From Glaciecola sp. XM2 (GTDB taxonomy: Bacteria > Pseudomonadota > Gammaproteobacteria > Enterobacterales > Alteromonadaceae): a DNA stretch of 64,000 bases. The notes beneath the pieces were generated by a model, which worked only from the letters and a program-made list of their open reading frames with translations, was not told the DNA's origin and ran no database searches. A program made the translations under genes and the position numbers. The DNA is taken from positions 25,553 through 89,552 of the forward strand of contig NZ_JAHEOJ010000017.1 of NCBI RefSeq assembly GCF_018595715.1, given 5' to 3'. Shown one piece after another: positions 44,976-54,532 of the stretch. Within the stretch, counting starts at the first letter, position 1. Each line of letters begins with the position of its first letter.

Positions 44976-46349
44976 ATGTTTCAGAATTTAACAGACCGTT
45001 TAGGTCAAACCCTCAAGAACATCAGCGGCAAGGGCCGATTAACTGAAGATAACGTCAAAGAAACCCTTCGTGAAGTGCGTATGGCGTTGCTCGAGGCAGA
45101 CGTTGCCTTACCTGTTGTTAAAGACTTTATCGAAAAGGTAAAAACGCGAGCGCTTGGTACTGAGGTATCGAAAAGCCTGCAGCCTGGCCAAATGTTTATC
45201 AAGATTGTGCAAAGCGAACTTGAGCAGCAAATGGGAGATGTCAATCAAGGGCTGAATCTAGCCGCCACACCGCCTGCGGTTATTATGATGGCGGGTTTAC
45301 AAGGTGCAGGTAAAACTACCAGTGTCGGTAAGCTGGCCAAGCACCTAAAAGAGCGCGATAAGAAGAAGGTGCTAGTAGTAAGCGCCGATGTATATCGTCC
45401 TGCGGCTATCAAACAGTTAGAAACCTTAGCAAGTGAAGTAGAGGTCGAATTTTACCCTTCTAATATCATGCAAAAGCCTGTTGATATTGTAGAAGCGGCG
45501 ATTTCACACGCTAAAATGAAGTTTATCGATGTGCTCATTGTCGATACCGCTGGCCGACTCGCTGTTGACACTGCCATGATGGATGAGATCAAGGCTCTGC
45601 ACAGCGCAGTGAAGCCAGTCGAAACCCTCTTTGTTGTTGACGCGATGACCGGTCAAGATGCCGCAAATACTGCAAAAGCGTTTAACGAAGCGCTGCCGTT
45701 AACCGGCGTGATCCTAACAAAAGCCGATGGTGATGCTAGAGGCGGTGCAGCACTTTCTGTTAAGCATATTACCGGCAAGCCCATTAAGTTTTTGGGTATG
45801 GGCGAGAAGCTCGACGCATTAGAGCCTTTCCACCCTCAGCGTATTGCCTCACGCATTTTAGGTATGGGTGACGTGCTCAGTCTAATTGAAGATGTTGAAC
45901 GCAAAGTTGACCGCAAAAAAGCAGAGCAACTCGCGCGCAAAGTGCAAAAAGGTAAGGGCTTTGACTTACAAGACTTTAAAGAACAGCTTGAACAAATGCG
46001 CAACATGGGCGGGATGATGTCTTTGATGGACAAAATGCCGGGTATGGGCGGTATGTCGGCTAAAATTAAAGACCAAGCCAATGACAAGCAGTTTACCCAG
46101 ATGGAAGCGATTATAAACTCTATGACGCCAGGTGAGCGAACGCGACCTGATGTGATCAAAGGCTCTCGCAAAAAGCGTATCGCGGCCGGTTCGGGCACGC
46201 AAATTCAAGACGTTAACCGTTTACTTAAACAGTTTGCTCAAATGCAAAAAATGATGAAGAAAATGGGCGGCGGTAATATGAAGAAGATGATGCGCGGCAT
46301 GGGAGGCATGATGCCCCCCGGTGGCATGGGCGGGTTTCCACCTCGTTAG
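44976..46349 (+). CDS. ffh: Signal recognition particle protein Ffh
   Basis: 457 aa SRP54 GTPase that targets ribosome-nascent chains to the membrane with 4.5S RNA and FtsY. N domain (1-85), G domain with GLQGAGKTT (107-115), DTAGR, TKADGDARGG, and a Met-rich M domain (about 300-457; NMGGMMSLMDKMPGMGGM and a Met/Gly-rich end). Its stop is 3 bases from the stop of the convergent lipoprotein gene. Confidence 0.98.
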   Translation: MFQNLTDRLGQTLKNISGKGRLTEDNVKETLREVRMALLEADVALPVVKDFIEKVKTRALGTEVSKSLQPGQMFIKIVQSELEQQMGDVNQGLNLAATPPAVIMMAGLQGAGKTTSVGKLAKHLKERDKKKVLVVSADVYRPAAIKQLETLASEVEVEFYPSNIMQKPVDIVEAAISHAKMKFIDVLIVDTAGRLAVDTAMMDEIKALHSAVKPVETLFVVDAMTGQDAANTAKAFNEALPLTGVILTKADGDARGGAALSVKHITGKPIKFLGMGEKLDALEPFHPQRIASRILGMGDVLSLIEDVERKVDRKKAEQLARKVQKGKGFDLQDFKEQLEQMRNMGGMMSLMDKMPGMGGMSAKIKDQANDKQFTQMEAIINSMTPGERTRPDVIKGSRKKRIAAGSGTQIQDVNRLLKQFAQMQKMMKKMGGGNMKKMMRGMGGMMPPGGMGGFPPR

Positions 46350-46352
46350 CGC

Positions 46353-46898
46353 TTATTCGGTAGGCGGGGTTAGGGTGGCAATGGCATCTAACACCCCGTT
46401 GAGTGCCGGCACAGAAAACCCTTCATCGTAGAAATGCACGACATTACCTTGGGAATCTAACAACAATACACGTGCATTTTTGGGGCTCAAGTTACCAGTG
46501 TATTTTTGCGTCTTATCGCCATCAGAATAAACCGTAATCACCTCTCTCCATAAGTCTTTTGGAATGCCTTCACGCATCGCATCGTCAAAGCGGGTGCTAA
46601 ACATTCTACCAATAATATTCTTTATCGCCGGTATCTCATAAATCACCACATCGGCTTGGCGCATGTTCAAGCCTATTAACCAGCGATCGATATCAAACTG
46701 CGATTTATGCACATAGCCAAACAATAAAAGGGTAGGTTGCCCTGCGAAGTCGTTTGGCATAACCCAAGGCTCGCCTGCTAAGCTCTCACCTTCGATTTGA
46801 ATCATTGGCTCCCCAAGCGTCACTTGCGCAGGGTAATTATAACTGGCGCAGCCAGACAGAAAAAATAAGGTGATAAACAGTAAGGTAATGGTTTTCAT
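46353..46898 (-). CDS. Lipoprotein with thioredoxin-like/ATP10-like fold
   Basis: 181 aa with a lipoprotein signal (lipobox LSGC, Cys about residue 17). After it, PTLLLFGYVHKSQFDIDRW and RVLLLDSQGNVVHFYDEGF resemble redoxin-like or ATP10-like proteins, but no CxxC is present, so redox activity is unlikely. Convergent with ffh. Confidence 0.8.
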   Translation of the reverse strand: MKTITLLFITLFFLSGCASYNYPAQVTLGEPMIQIEGESLAGEPWVMPNDFAGQPTLLLFGYVHKSQFDIDRWLIGLNMRQADVVIYEIPAIKNIIGRMFSTRFDDAMREGIPKDLWREVITVYSDGDKTQKYTGNLSPKNARVLLLDSQGNVVHFYDEGFSVPALNGVLDAIATLTPPTE

Positions 46899-47150
46899 AA
46901 GTTCGCTTTTTAATACATTTAATCTTTTAAATTACGGGTATTCTCTTTAAAAGGTGCAAACTTTTCAGTCAGTTCAATGAGCATGATTTATCACTTCAAA
47001 AATGCCAAGTAATTGAGCCGTTACCGAAGTATTGCGCAATCATTTATCCACACATACATTATTGTAAGTACAATGCCGACAGATTTGTCACTAACTGTTA
47101 TGATACTGTTATTAGCATTAATTCAATTGATTAAACAAAAAGGGCTGATT

Positions 47151-47630
47151 ATGAAATTTCTCGTCTTATGCGCGCTAACTATTGCAATGCTGCACCCAGT
47201 GAATGCTGAAACCGTCAGATTATCTGAGCCTGTGGCACAAGATGCACAGAGTGAAACATTTGGTAAAGTATTGGATGAAAGCGTCCCGTCGGTAGATTTG
47301 GCAAGTGTTTTGAGCGACCCTCAGTCACAGTTGGGCAAGCCTTTTCAAATGCAAACCAGCATTAACAAGGTGTGTCAGAAGAAGGGCTGCTTTTTTATCG
47401 CTCAGCAAGATAACTATACCGTGCGCGTATCTTTTCGTGACTATGGATTTTTTATTCCAACCGACAGCAGCGGTAAAACAGTGCTACTGGCAGGAGAGCT
47501 AGTAGAAAAAGAAATGACCGCAGAGCAGGCTGCGCACTTTGCGTCTGACATCAACAGTGAGAGTGAGGTTCTCAAGGCCGGCAAAGTGTATGAAATCGTT
47601 GCAGATGGCATAAAAATCCCACGTACATAA
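47151..47630 (+). CDS. DUF4920 periplasmic protein
   Basis: 159 aa from ATG 47151 with a signal peptide (cleavage about after VNAE); an in-frame extension to 47013 is unlikely because the signal sequence must be N-terminal. DUF4920 core with KVCQKKGCFFIAQQDNYTVRVSFRDYGFF split around paired Cys residues (about 75 and 80), which may bind metal or form a disulfide. Family function unknown. First of several accessory genes between ffh and rpsP. Confidence 0.88.
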   Translation: MKFLVLCALTIAMLHPVNAETVRLSEPVAQDAQSETFGKVLDESVPSVDLASVLSDPQSQLGKPFQMQTSINKVCQKKGCFFIAQQDNYTVRVSFRDYGFFIPTDSSGKTVLLAGELVEKEMTAEQAAHFASDINSESEVLKAGKVYEIVADGIKIPRT

Positions 47631-47691
47631 AGTTTCAATTTGGCCGCGCAAGTGTGCAAAAGTGCTATACGACTTATAAGGAGCTGACTTC

Positions 47692-48696
47692 ATGCAGTCA
47701 CACATGATTAAACGAATACTGAGTGTAATGTTGTTGATGGGCGTAAGCCTTGCGTGTTCAGTGAGCGCTGCTGATGGCCTTACGGGCACCTTGGCGGTCG
47801 TCAATAAGTCAGATAACAGTATTAGCGTGATTGACGTATCGACCAAAAGCATTGTCGCTACATTGCCAACTGGAGAAGGGCCTCACGAATTGGTGCTCTC
47901 TGGTGATAACAAATGGGCGGTGAGTACCGATTTTGTTGGTGGGAATAGTTTGACGGTGTTTGACCTTAGCGCCCAAGAAGTGGTTCACACCATTGATTTG
48001 CCAACGCTTCCGGGTCCTCACGGGATTCGCTTTATGCAAGATAATGAACACGTTATTTTTACTTCTGGTCGAGCCCAGAAATTGGGTATTGTGAACATTG
48101 TGAGCAAAGAGGTGTTAAACGATTTTGCGACTGCTCAAGAAACCACGCATATGGTGTCGCTCAACGAAGATGAAAGCATTGCCTATAGCACCAATATTCG
48201 TAGCGATTCCATCAGCGTTATCGATTTAAAACAAGCGCGCAAAATTAAAGATATTGCTACCGAAGCGATGCCTGAGGCGATTAATTATCGTGTTAGCGCC
48301 CAAGAGTTATGGTATGGCGCAAATGAAGACGGGAAGCTGGTTGTGATTGACCCTGTCACCGAAGCAGTACTTGCATCTTGGGATGGCTTTAAGTTTCCCT
48401 ACAGAGTATTGTTTAATCAAGATGAAAGCATTGCCATGGTACCTGACTTTCAAAATCACTACGTACGCTTTTTTGATACAAACACAAAGCAAGAGCTAGG
48501 CACCTTAGCGCTTGAAAAAGAAGCGGGGCCACAAGGCATTGTGCTCCATTCTAGTGACGACATCGCCTTTTTATCGTTAAACCTAAAGAATAAAATTGTA
48601 GCAATTGATATTGCAACGCGCACGGTTGTGGACGAATATCCCACCGGAAACAACCCCGATGGCGTGGTGTTTATGCCATCTTCTAGCCGTCAGTAG
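47692..48696 (+). CDS. YncE-like beta-propeller protein, periplasmic
   Basis: 334 aa with a signal peptide (to about residue 26, VSAADG) and repeated YVTN-type blades (SDNSISVIDVSTKSIVATL, SDSISVIDLKQARKI and similar), indicating a seven-bladed propeller. Strong AAGGAG eight bases before ATG. Overlaps the next gene by one base (TAGTG). Ligand unknown. Confidence 0.9.
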   Translation: MQSHMIKRILSVMLLMGVSLACSVSAADGLTGTLAVVNKSDNSISVIDVSTKSIVATLPTGEGPHELVLSGDNKWAVSTDFVGGNSLTVFDLSAQEVVHTIDLPTLPGPHGIRFMQDNEHVIFTSGRAQKLGIVNIVSKEVLNDFATAQETTHMVSLNEDESIAYSTNIRSDSISVIDLKQARKIKDIATEAMPEAINYRVSAQELWYGANEDGKLVVIDPVTEAVLASWDGFKFPYRVLFNQDESIAMVPDFQNHYVRFFDTNTKQELGTLALEKEAGPQGIVLHSSDDIAFLSLNLKNKIVAIDIATRTVVDEYPTGNNPDGVVFMPSSSRQ

Positions 48697-49088
48697 TGCA
48701 AAAAAGCGCAATAATAAGGGAGCAGGTGTTGGCCTACTTAGCGGCCAAGCCTGGTGCCCAAGAGAGCTTTCCATTTGATACCACTACCAGCGTGTTAAAG
48801 GTTGGGAATAAAATGTTTGCGCTACTGGGATATCATAACGATTCGGTAATGCTCAACCTGAAGTGCCCGCCAGATGAGGTTTCGTGGTTGTGCGATACCT
48901 ACTCGTATATCACTCCTGGCTACCATATGAATAAAAAACACTGGATTTCTATCTACTTTGAGTGGCCTGATAGCCCGCCGGATGAGTATTCACTGGTGCA
49001 TGATTTAATTGATAAATCGTATCATTTAATTGTGAGCAAGCTTGCGCGCGCGACCAAAGAGCAAGTTTTAAAGCTTCAATCAACATAA
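48696..49088 (+). CDS. MmcQ/YjbR-family protein
   Basis: 130 aa MmcQ/YjbR (CyaY-like fold) protein; conserved KPGAQESFPFD, KVGNKMFAL and NLKCPPDE and the end motif HWISIYF can be seen. GTG start overlaps the previous stop by one base. Family has DNA-binding-like fold, function not established. Part of the YncE-YjbR-MFS operon. Confidence 0.9.
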   Translation: MQKSAIIREQVLAYLAAKPGAQESFPFDTTTSVLKVGNKMFALLGYHNDSVMLNLKCPPDEVSWLCDTYSYITPGYHMNKKHWISIYFEWPDSPPDEYSLVHDLIDKSYHLIVSKLARATKEQVLKLQST

Positions 49089-49099
49089 CGGTTCATACA

Positions 49100-50482
49100 T
49101 TGTTAAAACTTCCTGTTACCACTGTCGCTCTCATTGCTGTTTGCAGCGGTTATATCATTGGCCCAATGGGCATGGCGTCGGTAAATGTGGCCATTCCTGC
49201 ATTGGCTGAGGATTTACAGGCTAATGCAACCAAAGTTGGGTGGCTGCCTACGCTATACTTGCTCAGTAGTGTCATGTTCATGTTGCCAGCCGGAAAGCTA
49301 GCCGATAATTTTGGCCGAAAACGAATTTATACCCTTGGTATTGCACTTAACGTCTTAGCTTCGCTGATGTGCTCGTTAGCGGCAACAATAGACGGCGTGT
49401 TAGTTTGGCGCTTTGTGCAAGGGGCGGCTGGAGCCATGATCTTCGGCACCGGCATTGCCATTATTACGTCTTGTACGCCCGAAAGAAAGCGCGGTGCAGC
49501 CCTAGGTATCGTGGCTGCATGTGTATACATTGGTTTGACTATCGCCCCCGCGATTGGTGGTTGGCTAACGGAATTATTTGGTTGGCGCGCCGTATTCTAC
49601 TTTCAAATTCCCTTATGCCTCGCCCTTATCGCTTTTATTAAGTTAATGCTCCATGGTGAGTGGAAAAATGATGAGCGAGCTCGTTTTGATTGGATTGGTG
49701 CCGGTATTTTTGCTTTGTTCACACTGGCGCTAGTCTATGGTTTAAGCTTATTGCCAAGCCTTTCAGGAGCGTTGTTACTTTGTGTGGCGGGTGCATCGCT
49801 TTTGAGTTTTCTGGTGCACCAAAGTCGCAGCCAATCACCGCTTATACGTCCACAAATGTTCAAAGAAAGCAGAGTATTTAGCCTATCGCTTTCTACGTCA
49901 TTTTTTATGTATGCCAGTAATTTTGCCATCATTTTCTTGCTCAGCTTATACTTGCAATACATCAAAGGCTTTAGCCCGGCTTATGCGGGTAAGATTTTGA
50001 TGGTTCAAGCGCTCGCCATGGCTATTGTTGCGCCATTTGCTGGGCGTTTGGCAGACAGATTCGAATCGCGTATTGTCGCGACCATTGGCTGCTCCATCGT
50101 AGCCTTAGGGTTTGTGTTACTCAATCAACTCAATATGACGAGCACGGCAACTTACATCGTATGCTCTTTACTGCTTGTTGGGTTTGGTTTTGGGTTATTC
50201 TCAACGCCAAACAACAATGCCATTATGGGGGCGGTAAAGCGCCACGAAGTAGGCATTGCGTCGGCTTCAATGAATTTATCACGCACAACGGGCAACTTAG
50301 TTGGCATGAGCATAGTGAATTTGATGATGCACTATTATCTTGGAGACCAGAGCTTATCTACCGAACAAAACTCTGCGTTGATGAGCACCATTTCACTGGC
50401 ACTGATGATGTCTTTAGGATTCGTATTGTTGGCCTGTGTGATTTCGAGTTTGCGTGGACGGCAACTATCCTCGCTGGAATAA
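49100..50482 (+). CDS. MFS transporter, DHA2-like drug efflux family
   Basis: 460 aa, about 14 hydrophobic helices; motif A is visible as GKLADNFGRKRIYTLG (about 65-80) and a second copy GRLADRFESR further on; motif C-like GLTIAPAIGGWL is in helix 5. This fits EmrB/QacA-type proton antiporters. TTG start with no strong Shine-Dalgarno, 11 bases behind the YjbR-like gene. Substrate unknown. Confidence 0.9.
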   Translation: MLKLPVTTVALIAVCSGYIIGPMGMASVNVAIPALAEDLQANATKVGWLPTLYLLSSVMFMLPAGKLADNFGRKRIYTLGIALNVLASLMCSLAATIDGVLVWRFVQGAAGAMIFGTGIAIITSCTPERKRGAALGIVAACVYIGLTIAPAIGGWLTELFGWRAVFYFQIPLCLALIAFIKLMLHGEWKNDERARFDWIGAGIFALFTLALVYGLSLLPSLSGALLLCVAGASLLSFLVHQSRSQSPLIRPQMFKESRVFSLSLSTSFFMYASNFAIIFLLSLYLQYIKGFSPAYAGKILMVQALAMAIVAPFAGRLADRFESRIVATIGCSIVALGFVLLNQLNMTSTATYIVCSLLLVGFGFGLFSTPNNNAIMGAVKRHEVGIASASMNLSRTTGNLVGMSIVNLMMHYYLGDQSLSTEQNSALMSTISLALMMSLGFVLLACVISSLRGRQLSSLE

Positions 50483-50557
50483 AGAGTCGCTATTCCCCTT
50501 TATTGTACCCCTCCCCAGTCAGACCTTATCTTTATTGGGCTCAAAGCTACTAAGCCC

Positions 50558-50585
50558 TTGCAATATTGAGTGATGTGCGTATAAT
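50558..50585 (+). promoter_or_regulatory. Sigma70 promoter of the rpsP operon
   Basis: TTGCAA (50558-50563), 16-base spacer, perfect TATAAT (50580-50585), about 65 bases upstream of the rpsP leader AUG. Strong promoter as expected for ribosomal protein genes. Confidence 0.75.
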
Positions 50586-50657
50586 TCGCGCACCTTTTTA
50601 CCATAGGTGGTAGAAAGGCTTTGTTAACGGTAACGCTACAACGAGTTTGAGGCATAT

Positions 50658-50906
50658 ATGGTTACTATTCGTTTACAGCGTGGTGGTGCGAAAAAGCGCC
50701 CCTTTTATCAAGTGGTTGTTGCTGACAGCCGTCGTGCTCGCAATGGCAAGTTCATTGAGAACATTGGCTTTTTCAATCCAACTGCACAAGGTCAAGCTGA
50801 AAGGCTTCGTTTAGATCTTGAGCGTGTTGAGTATTGGGTAAGTCATGGTGCAGGTCTTTCAGATCGTGTATCGCGCTTGGTAAAAGATGCAAAAGCGGCT
50901 GCGTAA
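50658..50906 (+). CDS. rpsP: 30S ribosomal protein S16
   Basis: 82 aa ribosomal protein bS16: [20 protein letters not shown] and [14 protein letters not shown] are conserved. GAGG five bases before the ATG. First gene of rpsP-rimM-trmD-rplS. Confidence 0.98.
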   Translation: MVTIRLQRGGAKKRPFYQVVVADSRRARNGKFIENIGFFNPTAQGQAERLRLDLERVEYWVSHGAGLSDRVSRLVKDAKAAA

Positions 50907-50927
50907 GCAGTTCGTTGTGGAGTAAAG

Positions 50928-51455
50928 ATGAACGTGGCGTCTGACACTATAATTGTAGGCAAAATCGGAGCACCTCACGGTGTGCAAGGTTGGGTCAAAA
51001 TTAACAGCTTTACTCAAAATGCAGAAGATATATTTGGGTATGCACCTTGGCAACTTGGCGCAGCTCATAAAATGCAAAATGTTCAGGTTGACCAATGGCG
51101 TCCTCATGGCAAAGCGCTTGTCGCTAAGCTTACTGGCGTTGATTCAAGAGATGATGCTGAGCTGATAAAGAATTTAGATATCAGCATTTCATCGTCACAG
51201 TTACCTGAGCTTGAGAATGATTTTTACTGGAAAGACTTAATCGGTATGCAGGTAGTAACCACAAAAGGTTACGATTTGGGTAAGGTTAAGGAATTATTCG
51301 AAACAGGCTCTAATGACGTGATGATGGTGAAAGCAAATCCTAATGATGGTTTTGGTCAGAAAGAACGCTTATTGCCCTTCATTTACGACCAAGTTGTGAT
51401 TGAAGTAGATAAGCAAGGTAACACCATTACAGTGGATTGGGACCCAGCGTTTTAA
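50928..51455 (+). CDS. rimM: Ribosome maturation factor RimM
   Basis: 175 aa, 16S rRNA processing protein that assists assembly of the 30S head (S19 binding). N-terminal GKIGAPHGVQGWVKI and the PRC-barrel part (ENDFYWKDLIGMQVV) are clear. Its stop is directly followed by the trmD ATG. Confidence 0.97.
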   Translation: MNVASDTIIVGKIGAPHGVQGWVKINSFTQNAEDIFGYAPWQLGAAHKMQNVQVDQWRPHGKALVAKLTGVDSRDDAELIKNLDISISSSQLPELENDFYWKDLIGMQVVTTKGYDLGKVKELFETGSNDVMMVKANPNDGFGQKERLLPFIYDQVVIEVDKQGNTITVDWDPAF

Positions 51456-52256
51456 ATGACTGCTACTCACGGTGAAACACATAATCGTGCAGTGCAACGT
51501 TTTAGCGTAGTGACACTTTTTCCTGAGATGTTCGCGCCGTTCATTGAACAAGGTGTAATTGGCAGAGCAGTGAAAAAGGGCATGATTGAAGTTCATTTGG
51601 TAAATCCACGTGACTTTGCGCATGATAAACACCGTACCGTAGATGATAGACCTTACGGCGGTGGTCCTGGCATGCTGATGATGGTGCAACCATTAGCAGA
51701 CGCTATTGCTAAGGCAAAAGAAGTCTTAGCACAAAACAGTAAAGTGATTTATTTGTCCCCACAAGGACAGACCCTTAACTATGAAGGGGTTAAATCAATC
51801 GGCCAGAGCACAGATATTGTGTTAGTAGCAGGCCGATACGAAGGAATAGACGAACGCGTAATACAGACCCTCGTTGATGAACAATGGTCAATTGGTGATT
51901 ATGTATTAAGCGGTGGTGAATTGCCTGCAATGGTCCTTATGGATGCAGTAGCTAGGTTAATTCCCGATGTGTTAGGTCACAGCTTGTCGGCAGAAGAAGA
52001 TTCTTTTTCTAATGGCTTGTTAGACTGCCCACATTATACTCGTCCTGAAACCTTCAATGATTTGACTGTTCCTTCGGTGTTGTTAAGTGGTGATCACGAA
52101 AAAATTAGACAGTGGCGACTTAAAGCGTCTTTACAAAAGACCCTAGAGCAACGCCCTGATTTGTTAAATAACCTAGCTCTGACTGAGGAGCAACAGCAAA
52201 TGCTTAACATGCTTTTAAATAAGCAAAAGCAAGCTGATGTAGCAGATGACAGTTAA
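51456..52256 (+). CDS. trmD: tRNA (guanine-N1-)-methyltransferase
   Basis: 266 aa SPOUT methyltransferase that makes m1G37 in tRNA. Trefoil-knot motifs [13 protein letters not shown] and [16 protein letters not shown] are present, with [13 protein letters not shown] near residue 55. Starts immediately after rimM. Confidence 0.98.
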   Translation: MTATHGETHNRAVQRFSVVTLFPEMFAPFIEQGVIGRAVKKGMIEVHLVNPRDFAHDKHRTVDDRPYGGGPGMLMMVQPLADAIAKAKEVLAQNSKVIYLSPQGQTLNYEGVKSIGQSTDIVLVAGRYEGIDERVIQTLVDEQWSIGDYVLSGGELPAMVLMDAVARLIPDVLGHSLSAEEDSFSNGLLDCPHYTRPETFNDLTVPSVLLSGDHEKIRQWRLKASLQKTLEQRPDLLNNLALTEEQQQMLNMLLNKQKQADVADDS

Positions 52257-52276
52257 TTCTAGGAAGTGAGGATTCG

Positions 52277-52636
52277 ATGGCTAAAGTCAATCAAGACATC
52301 ATTAAGAAAATTGAGCAAGCACAGCTCAAAACTGATCTACCGGATTTCGGTCCTGGTGATACAGTGATTGTAAAAGTAAAAGTGAAAGAAGGTGATAAAG
52401 AGCGTCTTCAAGCATATGAAGGTGTTGTTATTGCTAAACGTAACCGTGGTCTACATTCTGCGTTTACGGTTCGTAAGATTTCAAGCGGTGAAGGTGTAGA
52501 GCGTGTGTTCCAAACTCATAGCCCTGCGATTGATTCTATTGAAGTGAAACGTCGCGGTGCAGTTCGCAGAGCTAAATTGTACTATCTTCGTGAGCGTTCA
52601 GGTAAATCTGCACGTATCAGAGAAAAACTTAACTAA
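52277..52636 (+). CDS. rplS: 50S ribosomal protein L19
   Basis: 119 aa bL19; [20 protein letters not shown] and [20 protein letters not shown] are conserved. AGTGAGG precedes the ATG. Last gene of the operon, followed by a terminator. Confidence 0.98.
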   Translation: MAKVNQDIIKKIEQAQLKTDLPDFGPGDTVIVKVKVKEGDKERLQAYEGVVIAKRNRGLHSAFTVRKISSGEGVERVFQTHSPAIDSIEVKRRGAVRRAKLYYLRERSGKSARIREKLN

Positions 52637-52666
52637 CATTAATTTACCGTTACTGTTAACAAATAA

Positions 52667-52692
52667 AAACCCGCCATTTGGCGGGTTTTTTT
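52667..52692 (+). terminator. Rho-independent terminator of the rpsP-rplS operon
   Basis: Perfect 9-bp stem AAACCCGCC/GGCGGGTTT with a four-base loop and a long T run. Confidence 0.93.
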
Positions 52693-52734
52693 ATGCATCA
52701 ACAAAACTATATGCTTTGTTTGGAGTGCAGGTTA

Positions 52735-53196
52735 TTAGTTAACCGAAACACTCAAATCAAGCTGTTGGTTTTGGCGAACAAAGCGCGGTAACGGTACACC
52801 GTTGCAGCGGATATGTTCTTTATTGATTCTGTATTTTGCCACGGTCTGACTTAAGCCTTGCGTTAGTGATTCGATACAAATCTTTGACTCGATATCGTTG
52901 TTTGTCGCGACAAGCTGCACTGGCCCGTTGTTTTTAGCCTGTTGTCTTTGGCTGTAGCGCTTCGCAAAGGCGACTAAATCGGTGTTATTGCATTTTACAT
53001 TCTGCTTCATTTTTCTTACTGATAGCCCTTTATCGGCAATCAATTTTTCGGCCGTTTCAAGACCCTCGGTAGCCGCTACGTAGCATACCTTGGTTTCAAA
53101 GTTGTCTTGTGTCATTGCGAAGTCTGACGCTTGAGCGGAGACGCTTGTTGCAAGGGCACAAAGCGCGATAGACGCTGTTAAAAGTGATTTTTTCAT
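52735..53196 (-). CDS. DUF3718 secreted protein with duplicated domain
   Basis: 153 aa with a signal peptide (to about residue 23, SAQASDF). Two similar blocks follow: FETKVCYVAATEGLETAEK...VKCNN and IESKICIESLTQGLSQTV...IRCNG, each with a pair of Cys, indicating an internal duplication of the DUF3718 unit with probable disulfides. Periplasmic; function unknown. Confidence 0.88.
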   Translation of the reverse strand: MKKSLLTASIALCALATSVSAQASDFAMTQDNFETKVCYVAATEGLETAEKLIADKGLSVRKMKQNVKCNNTDLVAFAKRYSQRQQAKNNGPVQLVATNNDIESKICIESLTQGLSQTVAKYRINKEHIRCNGVPLPRFVRQNQQLDLSVSVN

Positions 53197-53361
53197 GGCA
53201 TTACCTGTTAGTTAAATAAAATCTGTTAATTAAATAAAATAAGCTGGCTTCGCGTAGTTTACTTTTCTGTGTCATTTATGCGGCATTAAAGACCATACGT
53301 TTGTATCAATTCTGAATAGTTGCAATCTCGTGTGAATGGCAATTTGTGCTGCTCATGCTTG

Positions 53362-54315
53362 CTACTTGCCGCTACTACTCATCACTTCGCGCATTCTTTC
53401 TTGTAAAACTTCTACGAGTAAGTCGGGCTGGAACTTGGAAATTAATCGGTCACAGCCTACCTTTTTGACCATGGCTTCATTAAAGCTGCCGCTCAACGAT
53501 GTGTTAAGCGCAATAAACAGGTGCGCCATGCGAGGGTCGTCTCTTACCTCTGCGGTCAAGCGATACCCATCCATTTCGGGCATTTCGGCGTCTGTGAACA
53601 TCATGACAATTTCATCTTCGATGTCTTTGCCTTCATCGGCCCAAGCCTTTAGGCGTTTTAAGGCATTTAATCCATTTTTCTCTTCAATCACTTCTACGCC
53701 TAACTGAACAAGCGTATCGCGCACCTGAGCACGTGCAGTAGATGAGTCATCAACCACTAATACTTTTTTACCTTGCAAGGCAGCTTGCACTTCCTTATCG
53801 AGTACCTCTTCTGAGATGCTCGTATCGTAATGCACAATTTCTGAGAGCACTTTTTCCACGTCAATGATTTCAACTAGCGCTTCTTGCTTGTCAATTTTCA
53901 CTTTGGTAATGGCGGTTAGGTAGTGGTTTTTTCCCACAGTGGTGGGTGGGGGCTGAATATCAGTCCATGACGTATTCACGATATTCATAATTTGCCCAAT
54001 CAGAAACCCTTGTACGCTGCGATTGTATTCGGTGATGATCACATTGTTAGGCTCATAGTCTTCAGTGTTATTTAGGCGAATTGCCTGACGCAAGTCGATA
54101 ACAGGAATGGATTTCCCACGATAATTGGTGACACCACATAAATTACTGTGAGAGCCCGGCATTTGGTTGAGTTGCGGTACAGTGATGACTTCGCGGACTT
54201 TAAACACATTCAGCGCAAAAGTATGGCGCGAACCGAGCTTGAACATGATCAATTCGAGTCTGTTTTCGCCTACCAATTTGGTACGTTGATCTACCGAGGA
54301 TAAAATCGTTGACAT
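53362..54315 (-). CDS. cheV: Chemotaxis coupling/response-regulator protein CheV
   Basis: CheW-like domain (about 15-160) fused to a receiver domain (about 183-305). REC residues are intact: VVDDSS, the phosphoacceptor Asp in MMFTDAEMPEMDG, and Lys in LISKFQPD. ATG 54315 is used (MSTILSSVDQRTKLVGENRLEL is the usual CheV N-terminus); upstream in-frame codons to 54375 are possible but not conserved-looking. Links chemoreceptors to CheA and may dampen signalling when phosphorylated. Confidence 0.95.
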   Translation of the reverse strand: MSTILSSVDQRTKLVGENRLELIMFKLGSRHTFALNVFKVREVITVPQLNQMPGSHSNLCGVTNYRGKSIPVIDLRQAIRLNNTEDYEPNNVIITEYNRSVQGFLIGQIMNIVNTSWTDIQPPPTTVGKNHYLTAITKVKIDKQEALVEIIDVEKVLSEIVHYDTSISEEVLDKEVQAALQGKKVLVVDDSSTARAQVRDTLVQLGVEVIEEKNGLNALKRLKAWADEGKDIEDEIVMMFTDAEMPEMDGYRLTAEVRDDPRMAHLFIALNTSLSGSFNEAMVKKVGCDRLISKFQPDLLVEVLQERMREVMSSSGK

Positions 54316-54532
54316 ATTTGGTCCACATCTTTGCAAGTAAAAAAGAAGCTGCTTAGCACCTGAGGCCAGCTTCACAACACTTAGAATATGAGCATTGGTC
54401 TTTTTGTTATCGACCGAATTGGCTGTTACATAAGTGCTGCACGTAGCTAAATTTAGGTGTTTCTTTACTCAGCCCTAATGCGCGTTTAGTATGCGTTATT
54501 GATGAGTAAACAATGACAAAGCATGTAACCGT

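Noticed and set aside
45836..46198. 120-codon minus-strand frame inside ffh
   Set aside because: Antisense to the Met-rich M domain of a certain gene; no independent support.
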